Part shown: positions 52,107 through 61,045 of the stretch, piece after piece | Layout: the number at the start of each line of letters is the position of its first letter | Position numbering within the stretch: the first letter of the stretch is position 1 | Origin: Agromyces sp. ISL-38 | GTDB lineage: Bacteria; Actinomycetota; Actinomycetes; Actinomycetales; Microbacteriaceae | DNA: 64,000 nucleotides | Direction of reading: 5' to 3' | Assembly: GCF_018613935.1 (NCBI RefSeq) | Contig: NZ_JAGGPF010000002.1 | Coordinates: 1-64,000 of the forward strand | The notes under the pieces: model-generated | Told to the model about the DNA's origin: nothing | The model's input: the letters and a program-made list of their open reading frames with translations, nothing else | Databases searched by the model: none | Made by a program: the position numbers and the translations under genes

Positions 52107-53204
52107 TTACGCGCTCGCGAACTCGAGGCCGTGTGCGAGCGCGACGCCCGCGTTCGTGAGTCGCCCGCCGGTGGCGTTCAGGCCCTTCGCGAGCGCCGGG
52201 TCGGCGTCGAGGGCGGCCTTCCAGCCGAGGTCGGCGATCTTCAGCGTGTAGGGCAGCGTCGCGTTGGTGAGCGCCGGCGTCGACGTGGCTGGCACCGCGC
52301 CCGGCATGTTCGCGACGCAGTAGAAGATCGCGTCGTGCACCCGGAACGTCGGCTCGGCGTGGGTCGTGGGGCGCGAGCCCTCGAAGCATCCGCCCTGGTC
52401 GATGGCGATGTCGACGAGCACGGCGCCCGGCCGCATCGCGGCGACCATCTCGTCGGTGACGACCTTCGGCGCGGCGGCACCCGGCACGAGCACTGCGCCG
52501 ATCACGAGGTCGGCGTCCTGCACCTGGCGGGCGATCTCGTAGGGAGACGAGGCGAGCGTGCGGATGCCGCCGCCGTACCGGACGTCGATCTCGCGCAGTC
52601 GGGGCAGGGAGATGTCGAGCACGGTCACGTCGGCACCCATGCCGTGAGCGGATGCCGCGGCCTGCTCCCCCGCGACGCCGCCGCCGATCACGACCACCTT
52701 GGCCTTCGCCGTGCCGGGCACGCCCGCGAGCAGCACGCCGCGCCCGCCGCGCGAGGCGTGCAGGTGCGCTGCACCCTCTTGCGGCGCGAGTCGGCCGGCG
52801 ACCTCGCTCATCGGCGTGAGCAGCGGCAGTGTGCGGTCGGCGAGCTGCACCGTCTCATAGGCGATCGCCGTGGCACCCGAGTCGAGGATCGCTCGCGTGA
52901 GCGGCAGGTCGGCCGCGAGGTGCAGGTAGGTGAAGAGGGTGAGGTCGGGGCGCAGGAAGCCGTACTCCGACGCGATCGGCTCCTTGACCTTCAGCACGAG
53001 CTCGGCCGACCACGCCTCGGCAGCCGTGCCGACGATCGTGGCGCCGGCCGCGAGGTACTCCGCGTCGAGGTATCCGGCGCCGATGCCGGCACCCGCCTCG
53101 ATCGCGACCTCGTGACCGCGCTGCGACAGGGCGTGCGCGCCGGCGGGCGTCATCGCGACGCGGAACTCGTTGTTCTTGATCTCTGCGGGCACGCCGATGC
53201 GCAT
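52107..53204 (-). CDS. ald: Alanine dehydrogenase (365 aa)
   Basis: NAD-dependent interconversion of L-alanine with pyruvate and ammonia. N-terminus [20 protein letters not shown] fixes the ATG at 53204. The pyruvate-binding Lys is in LVLKVKEP, His in FTYLHLAAD; the NAD fold is [20 protein letters not shown] with Asp in VTVLDI. The Asp of [20 protein letters not shown] is the catalytic proton-relay region. Slightly shorter than the usual 370. Divergent from an Lrp-type gene, the known ald/AldR arrangement. Confidence 0.95.
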   Translation of the reverse strand: MRIGVPAEIKNNEFRVAMTPAGAHALSQRGHEVAIEAGAGIGAGYLDAEYLAAGATIVGTAAEAWSAELVLKVKEPIASEYGFLRPDLTLFTYLHLAADLPLTRAILDSGATAIAYETVQLADRTLPLLTPMSEVAGRLAPQEGAAHLHASRGGRGVLLAGVPGTAKAKVVVIGGGVAGEQAAASAHGMGADVTVLDISLPRLREIDVRYGGGIRTLASSPYEIARQVQDADLVIGAVLVPGAAAPKVVTDEMVAAMRPGAVLVDIAIDQGGCFEGSRPTTHAEPTFRVHDAIFYCVANMPGAVPATSTPALTNATLPYTLKIADLGWKAALDADPALAKGLNATGGRLTNAGVALAHGLEFASA

Positions 53205-53276
53205 GGTCACTCCGAATGCTGTGTGGATGAGTACCTCCATGTTCGCTGCTTGTTCGTCATCTGTGAAGTCTCGCCG

Positions 53277-53290
53277 TACAGAATTCGGTA
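53277..53290. promoter_or_regulatory. Candidate Lrp/AldR operator
   Basis: TACAGAATTCGGTA is a 14-bp palindrome with a single mismatched pair, centred between the divergent ald and lrp starts. Lrp-family sites are AT-centred palindromes of about this length. The only other notable elements in 53205-53333 are TAGAGT and a GGAAGGA before the lrp start. Confidence 0.5.
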
Positions 53291-53333
53291 GAGTGGCGGC
53301 ATCCGTTGCAATTGTTCGGAAGGACACCCTCTC

Positions 53334-53852
53334 GTGGTCGATCTGCCGCAGATGAGCGAACCGGCCCCTTCGGGCACCGCGCCGATCGTGCTCGATGCGA
53401 TCGACCGCGCGATCATCACTCGCCTCCACGAGAACGCCCGCATCCCCAACATCGACCTCGCGCGCGCCGTCGGCGTCTCGCCGTCGACGTGCCTCGCCCG
53501 GGTGCGCTCCCTCCGCGAGCGCGGCGTCATCACGCGCTACACCGCCGAGATCAACCCCGCTGCCCTCGGCTTCACCCTGCAGGCGCTCGTGAGCGTGCGA
53601 ATCCGGCCGGGCGCCCGCCACCTCATGGAGCAGATCTCCGACGAGCTGCGCACGCAGCCCGAGGTGGCGCAGCTCTTCTTCCTCGGCGGCGCAGAGGACT
53701 TCCTGATCCACGTGCGCGTTCGCGACAGCGAGCACGTGCGTCAGTTCGTGCTGAACAACCTCTCGGCGAACCCCGCCGTCGCCCTCACCGAGACGAAGCT
53801 CGTCTTCGAGCACCACACCGCCCTGTCGGCAGGGCTTCGCACCGTGCTCTGA
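53334..53852 (+). CDS. Lrp/AsnC-family regulator, likely AldR (172 aa)
   Basis: N-terminal winged HTH (LDAIDRAIITRLHENARIPN; DLARAVGVSPSTCLARVRSL) and a C-terminal RAM effector domain (FTLQALVSVRIRPGARH; FFLGGAEDFLIHVRVRDSEH) for amino-acid binding. GTG at 53334 with GGAAGGA 11-17 nt upstream; ATG at 53352 is an alternative. By its position next to ald it should control alanine catabolism in response to alanine. The 14-bp palindrome at 53277 is its probable site. Confidence 0.9.
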   Translation: MVDLPQMSEPAPSGTAPIVLDAIDRAIITRLHENARIPNIDLARAVGVSPSTCLARVRSLRERGVITRYTAEINPAALGFTLQALVSVRIRPGARHLMEQISDELRTQPEVAQLFFLGGAEDFLIHVRVRDSEHVRQFVLNNLSANPAVALTETKLVFEHHTALSAGLRTVL

Positions 53853-53918
53853 GCGCGAGCTCTCGGTCGGCGCCCTGGGCGCGGGGACGAGTACTCGCCG
53901 GGCGCGACATCCGGGGCC

Positions 53919-53924
53919 TATCGT
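53919..53924 (+). promoter_or_regulatory. -10 element of a leaderless start (TATCGT)
   Basis: TATCGT, 6 nt, then ATG at 53931; no Shine-Dalgarno. Confidence 0.5.
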
Positions 53925-53930
53925 TGACGG

Positions 53931-54977
53931 ATGGCGATCAACCTCAACGTCGCGCCGATGCTCGCGAAGGCCGTGCCGTCGGTGCCCGAGCCCGATTCGG
54001 TCGCGGGCGGTCTGGTCTACGAGCCGAAGTGGGACGGATTCCGCGGCATCGTGGCATTCGACGGTGAGCAGGTCGAGATCGGCAGTCGCGGGGCCAAGCC
54101 CCTGACCCGGTACTTCCCCGAGCTCGTCGAGGCGTTCACGCGGCTGCTGCCCGAGCCGTGCGTGCTCGACGGCGAGATCGTGATCAGCGCCGGCGCGACC
54201 GGCGGGCAACGGCTCGACTGGGAGCGGCTCTCGCAGCGCATCCACCCGGCGGCGAGCCGCGTCGAGATGCTGGCACGAGAGACGCCGGCCATGTTCGTCG
54301 CGTTCGACCTGCTGGAGGTCGGCGGCCGGTCGCTGATCGAGCAGCCGTTCTCGGAGCGACGGGCGGCGCTCGAGCGTCTGGTGGGCGGCATCGGTCACCC
54401 GATCCACCTGACGCGCATCACCACCGACGTCGAACTCGCTCGCCGCTGGTTCGAGGAGTTCGAGGGCGCCGGTCTCGACGGCGTCGTGGCCAAGCCGCTC
54501 GCCGCGCCCTATGCGCCCGGCAAGCGAGTGATGCTGAAGGCCAAGCACCACCGCACCGCCGACGTCGTCGTGGTCGGCTACCGGGTGCACACCTCCGGCA
54601 GAGGTGTCGGCTCGCTGCTGCTCGGCCTCTACGACGACACCGGCGAGTTGCGCAATGTCGGCGGCGCCTCCGCGTTCAGCGACGCCCGGCGGCTCGAGCT
54701 CATCGACGAGCTCGAGCCCTACGTGGTCCGCGACCCGAACGGCGAGGCGGTCCGCGGCGAGACCGATCGCAGCCGCTTCTCCTCGAGCCGCGACGTCTCG
54801 TTCGTTCGACTTCGGCCCGAACTCGTGGCGGAGGTGCGCTACGACCAGCTCGAGGGGGCGAGGTTGCGGCACACCGCGCAATTCGCGCGCTGGCGCCCTG
54901 ACCGGGAGCAGCGCTCGTGCACGTTCGACCAGCTCGACCGCCCCGTCGCGTACGACCTCGGCGACGTGCTGGCCTGA
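53931..54977 (+). CDS. ATP-dependent DNA ligase, LigC type (348 aa)
   Basis: Minimal ATP-dependent ligase with nucleotidyltransferase and OB domains. Motif I is YEPKWDGFR (adenylated Lys in KWDG, about residue 36), motif III MFVAFDLLEVGG, motif IV DGVVAKP and motif V VMLKAKHHRTADVVV. No NHEJ primase or nuclease domain is fused, which sets it apart from LigD; this matches LigC of mycobacteria, a back-up repair ligase. No Ku gene is in the window. Confidence 0.9.
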   Translation: MAINLNVAPMLAKAVPSVPEPDSVAGGLVYEPKWDGFRGIVAFDGEQVEIGSRGAKPLTRYFPELVEAFTRLLPEPCVLDGEIVISAGATGGQRLDWERLSQRIHPAASRVEMLARETPAMFVAFDLLEVGGRSLIEQPFSERRAALERLVGGIGHPIHLTRITTDVELARRWFEEFEGAGLDGVVAKPLAAPYAPGKRVMLKAKHHRTADVVVVGYRVHTSGRGVGSLLLGLYDDTGELRNVGGASAFSDARRLELIDELEPYVVRDPNGEAVRGETDRSRFSSSRDVSFVRLRPELVAEVRYDQLEGARLRHTAQFARWRPDREQRSCTFDQLDRPVAYDLGDVLA

Positions 54978-55123
54978 TCGCCGTACTGGCCTGACTCGAG
55001 TCAGGAGTAGCACGCGGCTCTCGCCGGGTCAATCCCCTGCCGCGGCGGTGGGCCGACGCGTAGCGTCGGGTGCGGCCGGGCTCGATGGGGAGCACCGGCC
55101 ACCCATGAGAGAGGGAGCCACCG

Positions 55124-55306
55124 ATGTCCGATCCTGGCCCACTGATTCCGGATGGTCCAGAAGATCCGAACGCGGCGGAGGAACTCGACGCGGCGGTCCA
55201 CGCCGTCGAGCAGCACCACCGGGCTGAGGAAGACGCTGACCCCGAAGAGCGAGTGGTCGTGCGCGACCCGGAGACCGGCGAGATTTCCGAGGAGCCGGCA
55301 CAATGA
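55124..55306 (+). CDS. Small acidic protein (60 aa)
   Basis: ATG at 55124 with GAGAGGGAG 6 nt upstream. Very acidic and disordered: MSDPGPLIPDGPEDPNAAEE to VVVRDPETGEISEEPAQ. I do not recognise it. It overlaps the next small gene by 4 bp (ATGA). The 146 bp before it shows no further feature. Confidence 0.65.
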   Translation: MSDPGPLIPDGPEDPNAAEELDAAVHAVEQHHRAEEDADPEERVVVRDPETGEISEEPAQ

Positions 55307-55575
55307 GTTCGATCATCGACCACCCCGAGCACGACGAGCGCCGGCGCGGCGCTCATGGCCTGCCGCCCATCGGCGTCTGGTGGCCGATGCTCGAACGCAC
55401 CCTCCAACTCGAAGTACTCGAGAACCTGAACGCCCCCTTGCGGTGGTTCGTCGTGCGCCGCATCTATGAGCTCTGCGAGCTCGACGCCGGTCCGATGCCG
55501 CGTCTCGGTGTGCGTCTCGGCGAGAACGAGCGCGCCTACATCGCCGGCTGGGCGCACGCCGTCGACTGGAACTGA
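55303..55575 (+). CDS. Hypothetical protein (90 aa)
   Basis: Coupled to the 60-aa gene by ATGA overlap. It contains Trp-rich helical segments (GVWWPMLERTLQLEVLENLN; APLRWFVVRRIYELCELDAG) and ends YIAGWAHAVDWN. There is no TM helix. Family not recognised; the codon use and overlap support a real gene. Confidence 0.65.
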   Translation: MSSIIDHPEHDERRRGAHGLPPIGVWWPMLERTLQLEVLENLNAPLRWFVVRRIYELCELDAGPMPRLGVRLGENERAYIAGWAHAVDWN

Positions 55576-55623
55576 CCGGCGAGTCGGATGCCGCGTGGCG
55601 CCGCCACGCGGCACACTCCTCTC

Positions 55624-56292
55624 GTGGGCACCACAAGGGAATCGGCCGAGAGACACTATCGCCGCGACAGCGTCGAGTTCGCTCGTGCGTTCACCTTCTT
55701 CGACGCCGTCTACGCGTTCGCGCTGACACTGCTGGCGGTGAACATCGACCCGACGGACGCCGCCGCCTGGGTGGACCCCGGCACGTTGCTCGGCAGCGGG
55801 CTCGGCATCCAGCTCATGGGCTTCGCCATCAGTTTCATCGTGATCGCGGTGTTCTGGCGCGTGAACCACCGACTCGTCGCGGGGTTCCGTGCCCTGACCC
55901 CAGGAGTGATCGTCGCCAACCTCGTGGCGATCGCGTTCGTCGTGCTCATCCCGTTCACCACGCAGGGCATCAGCGACGAGGGCAGTAGCGAGGCGCCGCT
56001 CGCCGTCGCCGTCTACGCCGTGAACATCTCGGCGGCGATCTTCGCCCAGTCGGCGATGTTCTACGTCGCCAGACATGACGGGGTCCTCGCCGATCCCCTT
56101 CCCCGACGTGCCGACTTCGTGAACTTCCTCGATTCGATGACGACGCCGCTGGTCTTCCTCGCATCGATCCCCATCGCGTATGCGTTCGGCGCCGACTGGG
56201 GGCGCTTGACCTGGCTGCTGCTCGTCGTCATCGGACCGCTGAGCGGGACCTGGGCGTCCCGACGCGTCGCCCGGATCCGCGCCGAGGCGTAA
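55624..56292 (+). CDS. TMEM175-like potassium channel (DUF1211, about 222 aa)
   Basis: Six predicted TM segments. The first holds RAFTFFDAVYAFALTLLAVN, matching the FSDAVFAIAITLL motif of bacterial TMEM175 channels, with F-F-D in place of F-S-D. These form tetrameric K+ leak channels. GTG at 55624 is preferred because it begins shortly before the motif; an ATG at 55588 is in frame. No clear Shine-Dalgarno for either. Confidence 0.8.
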   Translation: MGTTRESAERHYRRDSVEFARAFTFFDAVYAFALTLLAVNIDPTDAAAWVDPGTLLGSGLGIQLMGFAISFIVIAVFWRVNHRLVAGFRALTPGVIVANLVAIAFVVLIPFTTQGISDEGSSEAPLAVAVYAVNISAAIFAQSAMFYVARHDGVLADPLPRRADFVNFLDSMTTPLVFLASIPIAYAFGADWGRLTWLLLVVIGPLSGTWASRRVARIRAEA

Positions 56293-56316
56293 CGCCGTAC
56301 CGAACCGGCCGAGCGC

Positions 56317-58566
56317 TCAGCGATCACCCCGGAAGATCGGTGCAAGCTCCGGCCACGCGTCGGATCTTGCATACACCGGCACCTCGTCGATCTCCGTCGA
56401 GCGGAGCACGAGGCTCGGCCCCTCGTGCACGTCACCCGTCCACACGTCCACCCACGCCCCGGGCGGCAAGGCGACCTCGTGCTCGATCTCACCCTCGACG
56501 ACGACCGGTGAGACGAGCAGACCGCGACCGAGCATCCATTGCACCGGATGCGACCACGCGGCATCCTCGGCCGGATGATCGAAGTACACGGGCCGCATCA
56601 ACGGTGCACCGACCCGTATGGCCTCACGCGCCTCGGCCGCGAGATACGGGACGAGCCGCTCACGCAGGTGGGCGAACGAACGGAAGACCGGGAGGACCCG
56701 ATCGTCACCGGTTCGCTCGGCGATGTTCCACGGCGTGCGGTCGTGTGACGGCCGCCGGTGGTGATTGAACTCGGAGTGGTACTGCATGATCGGCACGAAC
56801 ACCGCGGCCGCACTGGCACGCAGGTAGAGCTCGGCCGACGGCACATCGCCCGAGAAACCGGCGATGTCCCAGCCCCAGTAGAGGATTCCGCTCGCAGACG
56901 CCGACAGACCGGCGAACAGCGACCAGCGGAAGGCCTCCCACGTCGAGTTCTCGTCGCCGGCCCAGAACGCTCCGTGCGCTGCGGAACCCGTGAAGCCGGC
57001 ACGGCTGAACGTGACCGGCGCCTTGCCGGCTGAACGCAGCAGGTCGCCATACGCCTTCGCATACGCGACGGGGAACCTGTTGTTGCCCTCGTCACCACGC
57101 GTGCCGTCGAGGTACTCCAGCTCGCGGCCCCACGCGTGCTCGCCGCCATCGGTCTTGAAGCCGTCGATGCCGACCTCCTCGACGAGGTAGCGGCGCTGCG
57201 CGGTCCACCAGCGTGCTGCACGAGGGTCGGTGAGATCGGGCATGAGCGCGAGCGGAAACCACCAGCCGCGATTCCGATACGGACGAAGACCGCCGCGCGC
57301 GCCCGGTTCCCGGATGAGCACATTCGCATCGACCGCGGCCCGCGCGTCGGCGGCCGCCTGTCCCTTCGGGTGCGGCCGCATCTTCATGAGCGGGATCTGC
57401 CAGAGATGCACGCGCACACCCCGATCGTGCAACTCGTCGACCATGCCCTTGGGGTCGGGCCACGCACCATCGGCCGGGAACGTGAAGTCGCCGAGCCGCG
57501 CAGGTTCGCCGTGCTCTCGCACGTCGTAGCGCGCGTCACGGAACGCCGTGAACGTCTGTTCGTCGCTCCAGGCCTCGATCACGAGCGAACCGACGGGGAT
57601 GTCGTGCTCGACGTGTGCGTCGAGCTCGCGCATGACACGCTCTTGCGTGTTCCATTCGTTTCCGCTCGCCCAGAGCCGGAACACCCAGTCGGGCAACTCC
57701 TCGGGGCGGCCCGTCTCATCGAGGAAGGCGTCGAGCACGGCGTGCGGCGTGCCGTCGTAGATGGCGAGGTCGACGGCCGGCTCGCCGTTCGCAGCATCCG
57801 TCTCCAACTCGACCACGAGGCGATCGGGTTGCGCGGCGCCCACGTCGAACCAGACGCGCCGGCTCGTGCGCACGTGGAAGCCCCAGCCGCTGCCGCCCAC
57901 GACGTGCGCGAACGGCATGGGGAGGTAGGTCTTGCGCTCGGCGCCCTGGCTCTTGTACTGCTCGAACACGACGGAGTCGAGGCGGTCGCCGCGATGGTCG
58001 AGGGCGTCGAAGCGCTCGCCGAAGCCGGTCACGTGCTCGGATGGTGCGAGCGGCAGCGCGAATCGAACCCGCCGCACGTGTACCCCGTCGCTCAGCACCT
58101 CGACCGTGCCGGGCAGCACCCGGCTGGCACCGTGCTGCGTCACCGTCGCATCGGGCGCGCTGGTCCACATCGACGTCGTCGTCTCGAACCAACGAGTGCG
58201 CACGTGCGCACCGTCGTCGGTCGAGCCGGCGAAGCGGTAGCGGATGCCGCTGCCCGCAGCCGGAGCCTCGGTCACCACCGTCCAGCCGCCCGCCGCCCGC
58301 GCGAGCCGGGCCTGCGCGGAGGCGAGGTGGCCGCCGTCGAGCGTCTGGCCGCGCGACCGGCGGCTCGTGCGGGTGAGCGGAACCCGTGAGGTCTCGACGA
58401 CACGGTCGGGCGACGTCACCTCGAGCTCGAGGTCGACCGCACCGATGTCGGGCGTCGCCCGCACTCCCAGCGTGAGATGCTCGCCCGCTACCGGATCGAC
58501 GGGCGAACGCTGCTCGGTGTCGACGGAGTACGGATGCCCCGATCCGAACGGGCGGTGCCGGATCAT
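56317..58566 (-). CDS. Glycoside hydrolase family 31 (749 aa)
   Basis: Retaining alpha-glucosidase/alpha-xylosidase-type enzyme. The N-terminal beta domain has HVTGFGERFDALDHRGDRLD; the barrel has VGSLVIEAWSDEQTFTAFRD, the nucleophile in GIDGFKTDGGEHAWG, and the acid/base region FWAGDENSTWEAFRW; then SGILYWGWDIAGFSG. No signal peptide. The ATG at 58566 overlaps the GH15 stop by 4 bp. With GH15 upstream and an ABC importer, it should act on imported alpha-linked gluco- or xylo-oligosaccharides. Last gene of the operon. Confidence 0.88.
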   Translation of the reverse strand: MIRHRPFGSGHPYSVDTEQRSPVDPVAGEHLTLGVRATPDIGAVDLELEVTSPDRVVETSRVPLTRTSRRSRGQTLDGGHLASAQARLARAAGGWTVVTEAPAAGSGIRYRFAGSTDDGAHVRTRWFETTTSMWTSAPDATVTQHGASRVLPGTVEVLSDGVHVRRVRFALPLAPSEHVTGFGERFDALDHRGDRLDSVVFEQYKSQGAERKTYLPMPFAHVVGGSGWGFHVRTSRRVWFDVGAAQPDRLVVELETDAANGEPAVDLAIYDGTPHAVLDAFLDETGRPEELPDWVFRLWASGNEWNTQERVMRELDAHVEHDIPVGSLVIEAWSDEQTFTAFRDARYDVREHGEPARLGDFTFPADGAWPDPKGMVDELHDRGVRVHLWQIPLMKMRPHPKGQAAADARAAVDANVLIREPGARGGLRPYRNRGWWFPLALMPDLTDPRAARWWTAQRRYLVEEVGIDGFKTDGGEHAWGRELEYLDGTRGDEGNNRFPVAYAKAYGDLLRSAGKAPVTFSRAGFTGSAAHGAFWAGDENSTWEAFRWSLFAGLSASASGILYWGWDIAGFSGDVPSAELYLRASAAAVFVPIMQYHSEFNHHRRPSHDRTPWNIAERTGDDRVLPVFRSFAHLRERLVPYLAAEAREAIRVGAPLMRPVYFDHPAEDAAWSHPVQWMLGRGLLVSPVVVEGEIEHEVALPPGAWVDVWTGDVHEGPSLVLRSTEIDEVPVYARSDAWPELAPIFRGDR

Positions 58567-59696
58567 CGACCGACCTCGGCACCGAGTTCGACGGCGAGCC
58601 GCACGAGCATGGCATGGCTCCACAGCAGCGGCGTGGCCACGGTTCCCCAACGCTTCACCCACTCGTCGAATCGATCGGGAGCGAGCAGGTGCGCCCGGAC
58701 CTGCTCGGGCAGGTCGCCCGACTCGGTGGCGGCGGACGCGGCCCATCTGAAGAGCGACTCGGCACCGGCGGCATTGCCGGCCCTCGATTCGGCGATGCCG
58801 AGGAAGCAGGAGAGCAGCGGCCATTGCCCGCCGCCGAAGAACGTGTCGGCGAGGTAGCGGTGCACGCCATCGTCGACGGCCAACTGGCGCCGAACGGCGG
58901 CAATCGTTGCCAAGCCCAATTCGGATGTCGCAGGGACGACATCCAGCAGTCCCACGACGGCGGCCAGGCTGGCGTCGACCTCGCGGCTGCCGATCCACTT
59001 CGAGAGGTGGCCGTCGACGACGCCGTCGCGGTGGATCCGTTCGAGGATCGCCGCCTCCGCCGATCGGGCGAGTTCGATCCGGTCGGCGTCGAGCACGCCG
59101 ATCGAGGCCGCTTCCCGCAGGCCTGCGGCGATGCATCCAAGCGTTGAGACGTGCACGTGCTCGGCGTGCTCCTCCCACCAATCGAAGCACGGCCGCTCCC
59201 ACGATGCGATGAGGTAGTCGACGGTCAGTTCGATGGCGCGGCGCCACGGAGCAGGATCGCCGCCATGACGCCGCACATGCTGGCCGGCGGCCCAGAGCCA
59301 GGTGCCGTATCCGTCGAGCTGGAAGTCCCACCAGTCATCGGAGCCCTCTTCACCGGCGAAGGTGAAGCGTGTGCCCAGCATCTCGTGGTCGGCGACGGGC
59401 GCTCCTGCCCGGGCGGCGGCGACGATCGCCTCGATGCGCGGTTCCCGTGCCTCGAGCACGGCCGCACACCACGAGAAGAACCGCTCGGCGGATTCGGCTG
59501 ATCCGGCGGCGGACATCGCGTCGGCGATGAACGCGCCGTCGCGGAACCAGCTGTACCCGGCGTAGGCCGAGAACGACGGGCTCGCAGGATAGGCGCCGCC
59601 AGCGTCCTGCAGGCGCTCGATGAGCTGTACGCCGAGTCGTGCCGGTTCGATGAGGTCGACGCGCGGCGTCGACGGCGGGGTGGCCTGGAGGGTCAT
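58563..59696 (-). CDS. GH15-like glucosidase (377 aa)
   Basis: (alpha/alpha)6-barrel protein of the glucoamylase-like family: FSAYAGYSWFRDGAFIADAM, DDWWDFQLDGYGTWLWAAGQ, and near the C-terminus ATPLLWSHAMLVRLAVELG. Shorter than classic glucoamylases; closest in layout to small intracellular GH15 isomaltose-releasing or trehalase-like enzymes. ATG at 59696, 69 bp after the binding protein stop. It works with the GH31 next to it; substrate is probably an isomalto-oligosaccharide or related alpha-glucoside. Confidence 0.78.
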   Translation of the reverse strand: MTLQATPPSTPRVDLIEPARLGVQLIERLQDAGGAYPASPSFSAYAGYSWFRDGAFIADAMSAAGSAESAERFFSWCAAVLEAREPRIEAIVAAARAGAPVADHEMLGTRFTFAGEEGSDDWWDFQLDGYGTWLWAAGQHVRRHGGDPAPWRRAIELTVDYLIASWERPCFDWWEEHAEHVHVSTLGCIAAGLREAASIGVLDADRIELARSAEAAILERIHRDGVVDGHLSKWIGSREVDASLAAVVGLLDVVPATSELGLATIAAVRRQLAVDDGVHRYLADTFFGGGQWPLLSCFLGIAESRAGNAAGAESLFRWAASAATESGDLPEQVRAHLLAPDRFDEWVKRWGTVATPLLWSHAMLVRLAVELGAEVGR

Positions 59697-59765
59697 CCGT
59701 CAGCTCTCTGTGTTCTGGGTCGAATGGAGGGCAGGTCCGGGGCGATCGCCGCCCCGGACCCGTGA

Positions 59766-61010
59766 TCAGCCGCCGATCGCGGCGTTGATGCGCTCCTCGG
59801 CCGAGGCGAGGGCGTCTTCGACCGACTTGCGGCCGGCTTGGGCTTCGACGAGCTCTTCGGTCATGATGTCCTGCATCTCCTGCTGGCCCTCGGCGACGAC
59901 CGGCGGCAGCGCGACGCCGTCGAGCGAGTCGAACACGGCCTGACGGTTCTCGGGGTCTCCGAGCTCGAGGTAGCCCGAGAGCTCGGCCTCATCGGAGATC
60001 GCCGGGAGCTCCCAGCCGGATTCGAGCCGCGTGTCGACCATGATCTCGCTCGACGTGAGGAACTCGGCGAACTTCGTCGCCTCCGCGATGTGCTCGGAGT
60101 CCGCCGAGACCCCGACGGCGTTCGAGAAGAGGGCGCTCGCCTGCTCGGTGTTGCCGGGCTCGACGGCGATGTCCCAACCGAACGGCACGTCCGCGACGGT
60201 GCCGAAAACCCAGATGCCGGAGTGCAGCATTGCGAGCTTCCCCTCGGTGAAGAGGTTCGTGTCGAAGTCCGGCGTGCCCTGGCCCTCCTCGATCGTCGGC
60301 ATGACGGTACCGCTCTTCTCGACGAGCCACTTCGCAGCCTCGATGCCTTCGGGGCTGTTGAACGCGACGTTGGTGCCCGACTCATCGAGGAAGTCACCGC
60401 CGTTCTGGGCGAGCACCTTGTAGTACTCGTAGAAGCTCACGGGCTGGTGATCTCCCCAGACGCCGGCCGCCTGGTCGGTGAGCGCCTCGGCTGCGGCCTG
60501 TTCCTCGGCCCACGTCCAATCGGAGGACGGGTACTCGAGTCCGGCTGCATCGAAGAGGTCGCGGTTGAAGTACAGCACCACGGTCGAGAACGAGCTCGGC
60601 AGGGCGAATTGCGCGCCATCCGTCTGGTAGGCCTCGAGCACCGAGCCGCGATAGACGCCGGGGTCGTCGACCTCGAGCTCGGCGAGCACGCCGTTCGCCT
60701 GGTACTGCGCGAAGTTCGTGTACTCGATGTCGAACACGTCCGACGCCGTGCCGGCGGCGAGATCGGTCTGCAGCGCCGTGCCGTAGTCGCCGTATGGCAG
60801 CGTCGTCACGTCGACGGTGATGTCGGGGTTCTCGGCCTCGAACGCATCGACGATGGCCTGCAGGTTCTCCTCGTTGCCGCCGTTCGAGATGAAGTTCGTG
60901 TAGGTGATGGTGACGGGTCCGTCGTCGCCACCGCCCCCGGCTGAGCAGGAGGTGAGGGCGAGCACGGCGACGCCGGCGAGCCCGATCGCAGTGAGGGGTG
61001 TGGTTCGCAT
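59766..61010 (-). CDS. ABC sugar-binding lipoprotein (414 aa)
   Basis: Extracellular solute-binding protein, family 1. The signal MRTTPLTAIGLAGVAVLALT ends at the lipobox LTSC (Cys22), followed by Gly/Ser linker. Typical blocks: VTITYTNFISNGG, AFEAENPDITVDVTTLPYGD, LPSSFSTVVLYFNRDLFDAA and FTEGKLAMLHSGIWV. ATG at 61010 with GAAGGAG 11 nt upstream. It is 35 bp after the second permease. It delivers an oligosaccharide to the permease pair. Confidence 0.92.
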   Translation of the reverse strand: MRTTPLTAIGLAGVAVLALTSCSAGGGGDDGPVTITYTNFISNGGNEENLQAIVDAFEAENPDITVDVTTLPYGDYGTALQTDLAAGTASDVFDIEYTNFAQYQANGVLAELEVDDPGVYRGSVLEAYQTDGAQFALPSSFSTVVLYFNRDLFDAAGLEYPSSDWTWAEEQAAAEALTDQAAGVWGDHQPVSFYEYYKVLAQNGGDFLDESGTNVAFNSPEGIEAAKWLVEKSGTVMPTIEEGQGTPDFDTNLFTEGKLAMLHSGIWVFGTVADVPFGWDIAVEPGNTEQASALFSNAVGVSADSEHIAEATKFAEFLTSSEIMVDTRLESGWELPAISDEAELSGYLELGDPENRQAVFDSLDGVALPPVVAEGQQEMQDIMTEELVEAQAGRKSVEDALASAEERINAAIGG

Positions 61011-61045
61011 GATGCTGGTATCTCCTTCGATATGCGGTGCGGGGG

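Noticed and set aside
53205-55013. Long minus-strand open frame extending alanine dehydrogenase by about 600 residues
   Set aside because: It is antisense to the Lrp and ligase genes, has no family similarity, and the enzyme's conserved N-terminus starts at 53204.
58567-59331. Minus-strand extension upstream of GH31
   Set aside because: It overlaps the GH15 gene on the same strand in another frame, is Arg-rich and low-complexity; the ATGA overlap fixes the GH31 start at 58566.
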